A DNA stretch of 49,598 nt from positions 1 to 49,598 of the forward strand of contig CAXMMX010000069.1 in the NCBI GenBank assembly GCA_964194535.1. The letters run 5' to 3'. Both the position numbers and the translations under genes were made by a program. This stretch comes from UBA2767 sp964194535. Lineage in GTDB: Bacteria > Pseudomonadota > Alphaproteobacteria > Rhizobiales > Methyloligellaceae. The notes beneath the pieces are model-generated. The model saw nothing but the letters and a program-made list of their open reading frames with translations. It searched no databases and was not told the DNA's origin. The first letter of the stretch is position 1. Every line of letters begins with the position of its first letter. Positions 42,079 through 49,598 of the stretch are shown piece by piece.

Positions 42079-43185
42079 ATGGCGAATTACAATCTTCTGC
42101 TACTTCCTGGAGACGGCATCGGCCCGGAGGTCATGGGCGAGGTTGAGGGCGTGGTCTCCTGGCTTAACAGCCAGACTCAGAACAGCTTCAATGTCGAGAC
42201 TGATCTGGTCGGCGGCGCGGCCATCGACGAACATGGCGTGCCGGTTACCGACGCCACGGTTGAAAAGGCAATGAGCGCCGACGCGGCGATCCTCGGCGCG
42301 GTCGGCGGGCCGAAATGGGACCGCATCGATTTTGAAATCCGGCCCGAAGCCGGGCTGCTGCGCCTGAGAAAAGACCTCGATTTGTTCGCGAACTTAAGGC
42401 CCGCAATCTGCTATCCGGCGCTTGCCGATGCCTCGTCGCTTAAACGTGAACTGGTTGAAGGGCTCGACATCATGATCGTGCGCGAGCTGACCGGTGGCAC
42501 CTATTTTGGCGAGCCGAAGGAAATCACCGATCTTCCCGACGGGCAGAAGCGCGCCGTCGACACGACCGTTTACACCACGTCCGAGATTGAGCGCATTGTC
42601 CGTGTCGCCTGCGATCTGGCGCGAAAGCGCGGCAAAAAAATTCACTCGGCCGAAAAACATAATGTGATGAAATCCGGCGTCCTCTGGTACGAGGTCGCGC
42701 AGCGCGTCTTCAAGGACGAGTATTCCGATCTGGAGACGCACCATATCCTGGCTGACAATTGCGCCATGCAACTGGTGCGCGACCCCAAGCAGTTCGACGT
42801 GCTGGTGACCGACAATCTGTTCGGCGACATGCTGTCCGACGAAGCCGCCATGATGACCGGCTCGCTGGGCATGCTCCCGTCCGCATCTCTCGGCGCGGAA
42901 GAGAACGGCAAACGCAAGTCGCTCTATGAGCCGGTGCACGGGACTGCGCCGGACATTGCCGGCCAGGATCTCGCCAACCCGATCGCCACCATTGCCAGCT
43001 TCGGCATGTCGCTTCGCTACAGCTTCGATATGGCCGAGGCGGCTGATATGATCGATCAAGCCATCGCCAATGTGCTGGATAGCGGGCTGCGCACCGGTGA
43101 CATCATGCAGGACGGGAAACGACAGTCCGGCACAAAAGAGATGGGCGCGGCAATCAAGGCCGAGATGGATAAACTCGCTGCGTAA
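42079..43185 (+). CDS. leuB: 3-isopropylmalate dehydrogenase
   Basis: The 368-residue enzyme has LLLPGDGIGPEVMGEV at the N-terminus, GAVGGPKWD, LFANLRPA, ELTGGTYFGEPK, the metal/substrate Asp residues in TDNLFGDMLSDEAA, and EPVHGTAPDIAG near the C-terminus. It oxidatively decarboxylates 3-isopropylmalate with NAD. Length is normal. It is followed closely (15 bp) by a DJ-1/PfpI gene and then other small genes, before asd. Confidence 0.97.
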   Translation: MANYNLLLLPGDGIGPEVMGEVEGVVSWLNSQTQNSFNVETDLVGGAAIDEHGVPVTDATVEKAMSADAAILGAVGGPKWDRIDFEIRPEAGLLRLRKDLDLFANLRPAICYPALADASSLKRELVEGLDIMIVRELTGGTYFGEPKEITDLPDGQKRAVDTTVYTTSEIERIVRVACDLARKRGKKIHSAEKHNVMKSGVLWYEVAQRVFKDEYSDLETHHILADNCAMQLVRDPKQFDVLVTDNLFGDMLSDEAAMMTGSLGMLPSASLGAEENGKRKSLYEPVHGTAPDIAGQDLANPIATIASFGMSLRYSFDMAEAADMIDQAIANVLDSGLRTGDIMQDGKRQSGTKEMGAAIKAEMDKLAA

Positions 43186-43200
43186 GGAGAGGGCAAACAC

Positions 43201-43893
43201 ATGACCTCAATAGCCATTATCGCCTTTGACGGCGTTACCGACATCGACGTGTTCCTGCACTGGGACTTCCTCAATCGTCCACTGACGATGTTTCCTGAAA
43301 CGCCGGCAGACGAAGAGGCCGCACCTCCCGGGAATGAGGACGCGAATGAGGAGGCCGCCGAAGGCGAAGAAGCTGAAGTTGAGGAAGACGCCGAACCAAA
43401 GCCCGGCCGCGACTGGTCGGTGAGCATTCTCGGCACCGCGCCGCGGCACACCACCCTGGCCGGGTATGAGCTGGAAACCCATGGCACAATCGAAAGCGCG
43501 CGCGACATGGACGCGGTGGTGGTGGCCAGCGGAGCGCGCACCCGCGAGCTGATTAACGACGCGGAATATCTCGCCCGGCTGCTGGTCGACCCGGAAGACC
43601 AGTATGTCTGCTCGCAATGTTCAGGCGCCCTGATCCTGGCAGGCTCGGGCATTCTGGCCGGGCTCGAGGCGACCACCTACCCCACCGCGAAGGAACAGCT
43701 CGAAAGCAAGGGCGCGATATTTGTCGACCAGCCTCTCGTCACCCATGAAAAAATAGCCACCGCCGCCGGGTGCCTGGCAGGCGTCGAGCTTGACCGCTGG
43801 CTTCTCACAAAGCTCATCGACAAGGAAACCGCAGACAAATGCATCAATTCGGGCGAAGCCTGGGGCCGGGGTATCGAGCGGCTCGACAATTAA
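43201..43893 (+). CDS. DJ-1/PfpI family protein with an acidic insertion
   Basis: A 230-residue protein of the DJ-1/PfpI fold: AIIAFDGVTDIDVFLHWD at the N-terminus, VVVASGARTRELI, and the nucleophile elbow YVCSQCSGALILAGSGIL with Cys140. Between residues 36 and 70 is an insertion very rich in Glu, Asp and Ala and including NEDANEEAAEGEEAEVEED, which is not part of the normal fold. It lies 15 bp after leuB and probably shares its transcript. Family members include isonitrile hydratase-like, glyoxalase and chaperone types; this one cannot be assigned. Confidence 0.85.
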   Translation: MTSIAIIAFDGVTDIDVFLHWDFLNRPLTMFPETPADEEAAPPGNEDANEEAAEGEEAEVEEDAEPKPGRDWSVSILGTAPRHTTLAGYELETHGTIESARDMDAVVVASGARTRELINDAEYLARLLVDPEDQYVCSQCSGALILAGSGILAGLEATTYPTAKEQLESKGAIFVDQPLVTHEKIATAAGCLAGVELDRWLLTKLIDKETADKCINSGEAWGRGIERLDN

Positions 43894-43935
43894 TCTGCCG
43901 CAATTCAGCTTCTTTTCGCCGCCAGGGCAGATTTA

Positions 43936-44652
43936 ATGATCGCGAAATTTCACTATTTCACAGTCACATCGGCCCTGCTCGCGGGTCTTGCCTTGCCGCA
44001 CGCGGCGACGGCGCAGCAGCCAGCCGAACCTTACCCCGTCCCGCCGGTATCGGAACAGGCGCAAAAACCCAAGCGCATCCTCACGCCTGAGGAAAAGGCC
44101 GAAAAGGCCCAGCGCCGCATCTGCAAGGTTCAGATTTGCAGTATTTTCTCGACCAAGGACCCGCAAGGCGCGAACATAGATTGCCTGATCGTCAAGACCT
44201 GGCGCGAGGAGGATATAGAGGAAATCCTGTCCGGCGGAAAACTTGACTGGCCGTGGGGCAAGGCGCGCTGCACCACGCAGCTCAAACTCAACCGCGCCAC
44301 TCTTGCAGCCGCCGCAAGCGCCTATGGCACAACTGCCAAGCTGGTGAAGCACACCATTACCTGCTCGCTCGATCTTAAATCCGACAGGGAAAGCTACGAT
44401 GTGAGAATGGACATCACGCCGGAAGTGACTTTTGCCGGCGGAAAGGCGACCGGCGCGCGCATCAACTGGGGCGCCATAGATGCGCCGATGCTGGCCTACT
44501 CAGTGATCTGGCCGGGAGCAATGCTCGACAATTCGCTGAATATCCTTGGCGGGCAAGTGGTGAAGATGACCAACGAGTTCATGGGCAAGAAATGCGCCGC
44601 GGTGAAAGACGCACTTCCAAAGCGCGCCTCCTACAGCCCCATGCCCCGGTGA
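43936..44652 (+). CDS. Hypothetical exported protein
   Basis: The 238-residue protein has a signal peptide ending near AATAQ, a Pro-rich region at residues 28-52 containing PEEKAEKAQRRICKVQ, and a folded part with cysteines in ICKVQICSI, IDCLIV, ARCTTQ, ITCSLD and KKCAAV, which suggests disulfides in the periplasm. AGGG lies upstream of the ATG. The C-terminal part ASYSPMPR is disordered. I do not recognise the family; similar conserved hypotheticals are common in alphaproteobacteria. Confidence 0.75.
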   Translation: MIAKFHYFTVTSALLAGLALPHAATAQQPAEPYPVPPVSEQAQKPKRILTPEEKAEKAQRRICKVQICSIFSTKDPQGANIDCLIVKTWREEDIEEILSGGKLDWPWGKARCTTQLKLNRATLAAAASAYGTTAKLVKHTITCSLDLKSDRESYDVRMDITPEVTFAGGKATGARINWGAIDAPMLAYSVIWPGAMLDNSLNILGGQVVKMTNEFMGKKCAAVKDALPKRASYSPMPR

Positions 44653-44657
44653 ACCAG

Positions 44658-44759
44658 CTACCCGATCCTCGCGCCGAGCATCCTGCCAAGCGTCCCGTCC
44701 TTGTCCACCACATGATGCATCTTCAACGTAATGTGATGGCCAGTACAGTGTTCGATCAT
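44658..44759 (-). CDS. Possible 33-residue small protein
   Basis: An ATG frame on the minus strand reads MIEHCTGHHITLKMHHVVDKD and then GTLGRMLGARIG. It is His-rich at the start and ends in an orderly Gly/Arg segment, unusual for a random frame. No good Shine-Dalgarno site is seen and no homologue comes to mind. It could be a remnant of a longer protein, or chance. Confidence 0.25.
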   Translation of the reverse strand: MIEHCTGHHITLKMHHVVDKDGTLGRMLGARIG

Positions 44760-44829
44760 TATACGTGTCTGCGACGGGATAACTGATCTGCCACGTCTTC
44801 ACCGCATGTATTTGAGAAGGAGCGCCGTA

Positions 44830-45207
44830 ATGACTGCACTTGATCCATATCTCAAGCTCGCTGGCCGCGTCCTGCTGTCGCTTATCTTCGTCTGGGCCGG
44901 ATATGGGAAAATCATCAGTTATGCCGGCGCTCAAGGGTATATGGAAAAATCCGGCGTGCCCGGTGAACTCCTGCCGCTTGTGATCCTGACCGAGCTTGGC
45001 GGCGGGCTGGCAATCCTGCTGGGGTGGAAAACGCGCTGGGTGGCGCTCGCTCTCGCCGGATTTTGCGTTTTGTCGGCGCTCTTTTTCCACCTCGACTTCG
45101 GCGACAAGACCCAGCTCATCCAATTCCTGAAGAATCTGGGACTGGCCGGCGGATTACTTGTTCTGGCGGCCGCCGGGCCCGGCGCGCTGTCGGTGGACGA
45201 GCGCTGA
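44830..45207 (+). CDS. DoxX-family inner membrane protein
   Basis: AAGGAG seven bases before the ATG at 44830 fixes the start (125 residues). Four membrane helices are predicted, with DoxX features RVLLSLIFVWAGYGKIISYAGAQGYMEKSG and LTELGGGLAILLGWKTRWVALALAGFCVLSALFFH, ending in LKNLGLAGGLLVLAA. DoxX proteins are linked to thiol/redox or quinone functions in some bacteria. Nothing in the neighbourhood narrows this. Confidence 0.9.
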   Translation: MTALDPYLKLAGRVLLSLIFVWAGYGKIISYAGAQGYMEKSGVPGELLPLVILTELGGGLAILLGWKTRWVALALAGFCVLSALFFHLDFGDKTQLIQFLKNLGLAGGLLVLAAAGPGALSVDER

Positions 45208-45302
45208 GTGTTGCAATGTCTTTACAATGAGCAGTGCATAACTTACATCCCGCGCGAGGCTTGGGCTGAAATGCCCAAAGCCAGAATTACGGAGCGAGCG
45301 TT

Positions 45303-46328
45303 ATGAGTTACAAAATCGCCATTGTCGGCGCCACGGGCAATGTCGGCCGTGAGTTGCTGGAAATCCTGTCCGAGCGCGAGTTTCCGGCCGATGAGGTATT
45401 CGCAATCGCATCGCGCCGCTCGCTGGGCACCGAGGTTTCGTTCGGCAACAAGACCCTCAAATGCAAGGATCTGGAGCAGTTTGACTTCTCAAATTGTGAC
45501 ATCGCGCTGATGTCAGTCGGCGGTGAGCTATCGAAGGCGTGGGCGCCGAAGATCGCAGTCCAGGGCTGCGTGGTGATCGATAATTCATCCGCCTGGCGCA
45601 CCGACCCGGACGTGCCGCTGATCGTGCCGGAAGTGAACGCGCAAGACATTGCCGGTTTCACCAAGAAGAACATCATCGCCAACCCGAACTGTTCCACCGC
45701 CCAGCTTGTTGTCGCGCTCAAGCCGCTGCATGACGCGGCGACCATAAAACGCGTCGTTATCGCCACCTACCAGTCGGTATCGGGCGCGGGCAAGGAAGCG
45801 ATGGAGGAGCTGTGGACCCAGACCAAGGGTATCTTCGTCACCGATCCGCCGACGCCGGAAAAATTCACCAAGCAGATCGCCTTCAACGTCATCCCCCATA
45901 TTGATGAGTTCATGGAGGATGGCACCACCAAAGAAGAGTGGAAGATGGTGGCCGAGACCAAGAAGATCCTCGACAAGAACATCAAGCTCACCGCCACCTG
46001 CGCGCGGGTGCCGGTTTTTGTCGGCCATTCCGAAGCCATCAATATTGAGTTCGAGAAGCCGATCACGGCTGACGAGGCGCGTGAGATTTTGCGCGAGGCG
46101 CCGGGCTGCATGGTGGTCGACAAGCACGAGGATGGCGGCTATGTGACGCCGGTTGAATGCGTCGGCGATTTCGCCACCTTCATCTCCCGCATCCGCGAGG
46201 ACTCAACAATCGACAATGGCCTGAACATCTGGGTGGTGTCGGACAATCTGCGCAAGGGCGCGGCGCTGAACTCCATCCAGATCGCCGAAACACTGATCAA
46301 CCGGGGCTTGCTGAAGCAGGCGGCTTGA
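45303..46328 (+). CDS. asd: Aspartate-semialdehyde dehydrogenase
   Basis: The 341-residue enzyme has VGATGNVGRELLEILSEREFP at the N-terminus, VIDNSSAWRTDPDVPLIVPEVN, the nucleophile Cys130 in NPNCSTAQLVVAL, and VSGAGKEAMEEL and ISRIREDSTIDNGLNIWVVSDNLRKGAALNS later. It makes aspartate semialdehyde, the branch point to lysine/diaminopimelate (dapF is in this window), threonine and methionine. GAGCG upstream is the only ribosome-site-like sequence. The leuB...asd neighbourhood is normal for alphaproteobacteria. Confidence 0.97.
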   Translation: MSYKIAIVGATGNVGRELLEILSEREFPADEVFAIASRRSLGTEVSFGNKTLKCKDLEQFDFSNCDIALMSVGGELSKAWAPKIAVQGCVVIDNSSAWRTDPDVPLIVPEVNAQDIAGFTKKNIIANPNCSTAQLVVALKPLHDAATIKRVVIATYQSVSGAGKEAMEELWTQTKGIFVTDPPTPEKFTKQIAFNVIPHIDEFMEDGTTKEEWKMVAETKKILDKNIKLTATCARVPVFVGHSEAINIEFEKPITADEAREILREAPGCMVVDKHEDGGYVTPVECVGDFATFISRIREDSTIDNGLNIWVVSDNLRKGAALNSIQIAETLINRGLLKQAA

Positions 46329-46344
46329 TCGAACTCTCGAAACC

Positions 46345-46369
46345 CCGGCCTTGAGCCGGAGTCCACATA
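46345..46369 (-). repeat. REP-like palindrome downstream of asd
   Basis: CCGGC and GCCGG pair around CTTGA, followed by GTCCAC. The CTTGA/TCAAG pentaloop and TCCAC/TCCAG head match the REP-type elements near 47.5-47.6 kb, suggesting one dispersed family. Confidence 0.5.
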
Positions 46370-46512
46370 ACGAACGCCCCATGGACCCCGGTTTTCGTGT
46401 TCTGTCCCGGAAGATTGGACAGCACCTCAAGCGGCGCTTTGTTGCTAAGGCATCTGCCCTGCACGATATATACAGCGAATCGAACGAAATGTGAAAAGGG
46501 AGGCCGGAGGTC

Positions 46513-47052
46513 GTGGGCAATTACGCTATCGAATTGACCGACGGAGAATCCGCGCATGTCGCCGGGATCGAATTGGATAAGTCAAAAGTCGATTATGAGG
46601 CATGCCAAAAGCAGGGACCGCTAATTCTTCAATTGCTTGAGTCGCTGGGCAAACGGAAGGCGATCCCCGAAATACGAAATCAATACTGGACCGAACCGCG
46701 CTTTCACCACGGTCGTATAAAATCTTCGAACAAAGGGCTTTTTGAACACAACGGCACAGCGGGAAACGACATTTACATCCACCCGCACTTCCTGCCCTTC
46801 CTTCGCTATTTTCTTTTCAGCGCAAACCTTCCTGCCCCAGTCATCGAAGCCTTCGAACAGCAGGTGGGAAACCCAGAGTGGGTGACATCGGGGGACGTGC
46901 AGGTCATCACCAAGCGGGTGCGCGCGCTGATGCGGGAGTTCCGGCTCGACAAGGGAAGCGCACCAGAGGAATTCTACCGCTTGAGTCTGGATATGGGGCT
47001 GGACCAAATCTATGCCCAGGTGGTCTTGCGGGCCGCCAAGCAGGTTCGCTAG
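46513..47052 (+). CDS. Hypothetical protein, 179 residues
   Basis: The only usable start is a GTG with GGAGG two bases before it, which is tight. The product reads with normal composition: EIRNQYWTEPRFHHGRIKSSNKGLFEHNGTAGNDIYIHPHFLPFLRYFLFSANLPAPVIEAFEQQV. There is no signal peptide, membrane helix, or cysteine cluster. I do not recognise the family. It is followed by 570 bp without a gene. Confidence 0.6.
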   Translation: MGNYAIELTDGESAHVAGIELDKSKVDYEACQKQGPLILQLLESLGKRKAIPEIRNQYWTEPRFHHGRIKSSNKGLFEHNGTAGNDIYIHPHFLPFLRYFLFSANLPAPVIEAFEQQVGNPEWVTSGDVQVITKRVRALMREFRLDKGSAPEEFYRLSLDMGLDQIYAQVVLRAAKQVR

Positions 47053-47285
47053 CAAGTCTTAGGTGCTTTTGCGTAGCGTGGCGCAAACTTATCCCCGCAC
47101 CTCCAAACCTCCCTTAAACTCTGCTCATCCCTTCCTCATCAGGGACGCGGGCTTAAGACCGTGTTGGACCGTGAGGAAGAGAGCGGCTCTCCCGAGCCGG
47201 GGCATAACCGTCCGTTGCTCCGGAGCGTGCCGTCCCGGACCCGGGGGTACTACGGCCCCCGCTCCTGAGGCTGGACTTTTTGTTT

Positions 47286-47314
47286 GTCCTACCGGCTATC
47301 GCCTACTTGAGGAC
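47286..47314 (+). repeat. Short hairpin repeat, copy 6
   Basis: GTCCT/AGGAC encloses the core ACCGGCTATCGCCTACTTG. The outer stem differs from the GCGCT/AGCGC copies at both sides in a compensatory way. Confidence 0.75.
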
Positions 47315-47527
47315 GATTGACGGAGATACGGATAGGCAGAGAGCTAAAGACGCCGGGCGGATTTCGAAAAGATGCTGCGCGCGGGGCGCTGGAAGGCTGC
47401 CCTAGTCAAACGGAGTACGGCCCTTCAGCGTTCCGCGCCGTCCCTTTGCATGGGGATGACCTGATGCGAATCCTCGCGCTGTAAGGCGGTGGGAGGTTTG
47501 GGCGTGGCTATTCACATTCAGTATCAT

Positions 47528-47622
47528 TGTCCGACTTGATCGGGCAATCCAGTAACCGATGGTCTTGCGAGTGAAAAAACAGCGGCCACCGTTTACTGGA
47601 CCCTCCGGTCAAGCCGGAGGGT
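47528..47622. repeat. Inverted pair of REP-type hairpins (REPIN-like)
   Basis: The left hairpin, TTGTCCGA/TCGGGCAA at 47528-47548 with loop CTTGA, is on the minus strand and ends in TCCAGTAA at 47548-47555. The right hairpin, ACCCTCCGG/CCGGAGGGT at 47600-47622 with loop TCAAG, is on the plus strand and starts TTACTGGA at 47593-47600. They face each other with 37 bp between heads. The GGAGG in the right hairpin mimics a Shine-Dalgarno site in front of an ATG at 47626. Confidence 0.65.
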
Positions 47623-47724
47623 GACATGAAAAAGTCATTCGTGGATTTGGCTCTTTCTCATTCTGGACATGCATCAAGCTTCGTAGGCTTGAGGCGCGTA
47701 TCCATTTCTTCTATCTCTCGGCCC

Positions 47725-48429
47725 ATGCTTGAGGGAAAACACGCGCACCCCTATTGCCGGCCAAAGGACGCCGCGACCCTCATCATTGTCGATCAGAGGG
47801 GGAGCCACGCGAAAGTGCTCATGGGGCAACGCGCCCTCGGCAGCGCGTTCATGCCCGGCAAATATGTGTTTCCCGGTGGCAGGGTCGATGCGGGAGACAG
47901 CCGTCTCAATGTGCCCGATACTCTGGACGCGGCTGTCGAGCGCAAACTCCTTTACGACATGAAGGGCGTTGCATCCCCTCGGCGCGCACAGGCGCTGGCG
48001 CTGGCGGCCATCCGCGAGACGGCCGAGGAAACCGGCCTTCTGATCGGAACACGGAACATGACGGGTTGGACCACAAGGTCTCCTTCGTGGAGCCAGTTTA
48101 TCGAGCATGGTCTGGCGCCGGCCCTGTCGCCACTGACCTTTTTCTTAAGAGCAATCACCCCGCCGGGCCGCTCGCGCCGTTTCGATACGCGGTTCTTTTG
48201 CACCACGTCGGACGCGTTTGCTCATGAAATGCCCAACGAGAATGACGAATTGCTCAATTTGCACTGGCTGACTTGTCAGCAGGCCCTAAAACTTGAGTTG
48301 CCGAGGATCACCCGGTACGCGCTGGAAACACTCGAGGACAGATTGAGCCGGAACCGGTTCCCCAACCCCGGTGATGAGATTGCATACTTTTACGACCTGA
48401 ACGGGAAGTTCCTGCGGGAGACATTGTAG
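47725..48429 (+). CDS. NUDIX hydrolase (NUDT8/19-like)
   Basis: The Nudix box is split by an insertion of about 40 residues: FPGGRVDAGDSRLNVPD, then ALALAAIRETAEETGLLIG, so the catalytic REtAEEtGL is intact. PKDAATLIIVD and MGQRALGSAFMPGKYVF precede it. An ATG at 47626 with GGAGG would give 267 residues, but that site lies in a REP hairpin, so I prefer the ATG at 47725 (234 residues); neither choice is certain. NUDT8/19-type enzymes act on CoA or related diphosphates in some organisms. The substrate here is unknown. Confidence 0.85.
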   Translation: MLEGKHAHPYCRPKDAATLIIVDQRGSHAKVLMGQRALGSAFMPGKYVFPGGRVDAGDSRLNVPDTLDAAVERKLLYDMKGVASPRRAQALALAAIRETAEETGLLIGTRNMTGWTTRSPSWSQFIEHGLAPALSPLTFFLRAITPPGRSRRFDTRFFCTTSDAFAHEMPNENDELLNLHWLTCQQALKLELPRITRYALETLEDRLSRNRFPNPGDEIAYFYDLNGKFLRETL

Positions 48430-48493
48430 TGCGCCCTTGTAGAGCGACCTTGTAGAGTGTCCAGCTAGAGCCTCCGGCATTTTTCTTTACCCC

Positions 48494-49318
48494 CTACGCC
48501 CCCTCAACAGGCCACGCCTCGGCCCTCGCCCAGTCTGTTGTCGCCGCGAGGCGTAATTCGTCCGCTCCCTTGCTCGCATCCAGCGCCGCCTCGACGCCGC
48601 CCGTCGCGCGTCCGAGCGCTTGTTGTTCGCCAGCGCCATTCAGCAAGGCCCCGAGGAACAGCGCCGCCATCAGGTCGCCCACGCCGTGAGGAGCGTTTTT
48701 GCGCTTGGCCACGCTGGTAACCAACGCCCCCTTTTCGTCAATGAGCAGATTAACCAGGTTTTTGGGGTCAGCCCCGGCGAGAGAGGTGACGAGCACGCTC
48801 GAAGGCCCAAGCGCCCTGGCCGGTGCCATTGCCGTCTTGATGCGCTTGGCGCTCTTGCCGCCCAGCCATTCCAGCTCGAACCGGTTGGGGGTGGCGATAT
48901 TGCTGAGCTGGATCAGCTCATCTCGGATGGCGCCGGCAACGTCTTCGTCGATATACAAGCCGCCCGGATCGTCCCCGAGGATCGGGTCGCACAGAAAAGT
49001 GAGTTCCGGGTTGGACTGCTTGACCAGCTCCACCGTGCTGGCCGCCAGCGCCACATGCTCGGCGCTTGGCATATAGCCGGTCATCACCGCATCCACATCG
49101 CCGAGCCATCCATTGGCCTCCAGCGCCTCGACCATGGCGCGCAACCGCCCCGGGGGCACCTGCTCCCCGGCGAAACGGGCATAGCCGGGATGGTTGGACA
49201 AAATGACCGTCGGCAGCAGCCAGCACTCATGGCCCATGGCCTCCAGGGTGATGCGCGCTGCGTTGCCCCCGACATAGCCGCGGGCAACCTGTGATGAGAA
49301 GCAAAGTATGATGCTCAT
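48494..49318 (-). CDS. pdxY: Pyridoxal kinase
   Basis: The start at 49318 gives 274 residues; the frame is open further to 49363. Family features: CFSSQVARGYVGGNAARITLEAMGH at the N-terminus, PTVILSNHPG, FLCDPILGDDPGGLYID, SNIATPNRFELEWLGG, and the anion hole with catalytic Asp in GVGDLMAALFLGALLNG. This is the ribokinase-fold PdxY/PdxK type that phosphorylates pyridoxal. It converges on the NUDIX gene across 65 bp and is transcribed away from the IS5 end. Confidence 0.93.
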   Translation of the reverse strand: MSIILCFSSQVARGYVGGNAARITLEAMGHECWLLPTVILSNHPGYARFAGEQVPPGRLRAMVEALEANGWLGDVDAVMTGYMPSAEHVALAASTVELVKQSNPELTFLCDPILGDDPGGLYIDEDVAGAIRDELIQLSNIATPNRFELEWLGGKSAKRIKTAMAPARALGPSSVLVTSLAGADPKNLVNLLIDEKGALVTSVAKRKNAPHGVGDLMAALFLGALLNGAGEQQALGRATGGVEAALDASKGADELRLAATTDWARAEAWPVEGA

Positions 49319-49457
49319 GAATATGCGGCTCCGATTACTCTCTCTCTGCCGCCAAGGAAGCATGGCGGGCGCGCCTCCGCTCGGCTATGGTCCGCGCCAA
49401 AGGCGATGCCCCCTCCTGGCATTCAGGCGATTATAACGCAAACTCAGGTTCAGGACC

Positions 49458-49598
49458 CTAGGTCACCGACTCATTATGCCTCAACCAAATACGGATTGCA
49501 GCGAGTTTGATTGAGGCGAGATAGTTGTCGTCTCGTTTGTCATATCGCGTGGCCACTGCCCTGAAGTGTTTGAGTTTGTTGAAAAATCTCTCCACAAG
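49458..49598 (-). CDS. IS5-family transposase, C-terminal fragment (cut by window edge)
   Basis: The minus strand reads LVERFFNKLKHFRAVATRYDK and continues to WLRHNESVT and a stop, 46 residues in all, and enters from the right edge. VERFFNKLKHFR..ATRYDKRDDNY is the C-terminal signature of IS5/IS427-type DDE transposases, containing the catalytic Glu region. Just beyond the stop, AGGTTCAGGACCCTAG at 49446-49461 may form part of the terminal inverted repeat. This marks an insertion sequence of which the window shows only the end. Confidence 0.85.
   Translation of the reverse strand, partial: LVERFFNKLKHFRAVATRYDKRDDNYLASIKLAAIRIWLRHNESVT

Larger units (their letters stand above)
47053..47625. 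other. Repeat-rich intergenic region
   Basis: No convincing gene is present. It holds one hairpin repeat (47286), an inverted REP pair (47528-47622), and several GC-rich hairpins, for example CGGGGG/CCCCCG near 47240, which may reflect RNA structure or old insertions. Confidence 0.6.

Noticed and set aside
47140..47280. GC-rich folded stretch suggesting another ncRNA
   Set aside because: No promoter or consistent family pattern was found; recorded only as unexplained intergenic sequence.

Overview
This window reads as a chromosomal segment of an alphaproteobacterium, probably a free-living one with about 60% GC. The evidence is gene content and order: DUF2794, aconitase A and ccmABCDG, then dapF-mtaB-ftsY-yciB on the minus strand, then ffh-rpsP-rimM-trmD-rplS, leuC, leuD, leuB and asd. 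An L19 carrying the helix-hairpin-helix tail usually seen on Rhizobiales L21 points the same way. I cannot name the genus. Most of the window is core housekeeping DNA. No prophage, CRISPR array, rRNA or tRNA was seen. The only transposase is the cut-off 3' end of an IS5-family gene at the right edge.

Layout. 1-5.8 kb: end of a low-molecular-weight tyrosine phosphatase, ThpR, an SGNH esterase divergent from a YbbA/YbbP-type ABC exporter, and an FkbM methyltransferase. 5.9-14 kb: Bax-inhibitor-1 membrane protein, GNAT acetyltransferase, DUF2794, a probable structured ncRNA with its own promoter and terminator, htpG, a 247-bp repeat element, DUF1223 and acnA. 14.3-17.3 kb: ccmABCDG for haem export and cytochrome c maturation, interrupted between ccmB and ccmC by a 61-bp near-perfect palindrome. 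17.3-22.7 kb (minus strand): MarR regulator, the overlapping dapF-mtaB-ftsY-yciB cluster and a beta-carbonic anhydrase. 22.9-26.8 kb: a translationally coupled multicopper oxidase and ZIP transporter, a methyltransferase and small proteins. 26.8-32.7 kb: SRP/ribosome operon ffh-rpsP-rimM-trmD-rplS, interrupted by a class III adenylate cyclase with two in-frame stops. 33-36.5 kb: CHAP-like hydrolase, frameshifted EamA permease and a dialkylglycine decarboxylase-like enzyme with a four-cysteine insertion. 36.6-46.3 kb: leucine genes leuC, leuD and leuB, and asd, spaced by lineage-specific genes including a tandem pair of secreted HECGH proteins. 46.3-49.6 kb: an unknown protein, REP-type repeats, a NUDIX hydrolase, pyridoxal kinase and the IS5 end.

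The most unusual signal is a family of six short hairpin repeats: two upstream of ffh, three in tandem upstream of rplS, one near 47.3 kb. All share a 19-nt core, while the outer stem and an inner 3-bp stem change in a compensatory way. I know no named family that matches. Other items worth a second look are the ncRNA upstream of htpG, the inverted-repeat element after htpG, the ccmB-ccmC palindrome, the L19 fusion, the long repetitive S16 tail and the broken cyclase.

All calls come from reading the sequence and recognising motifs. No database search was run.
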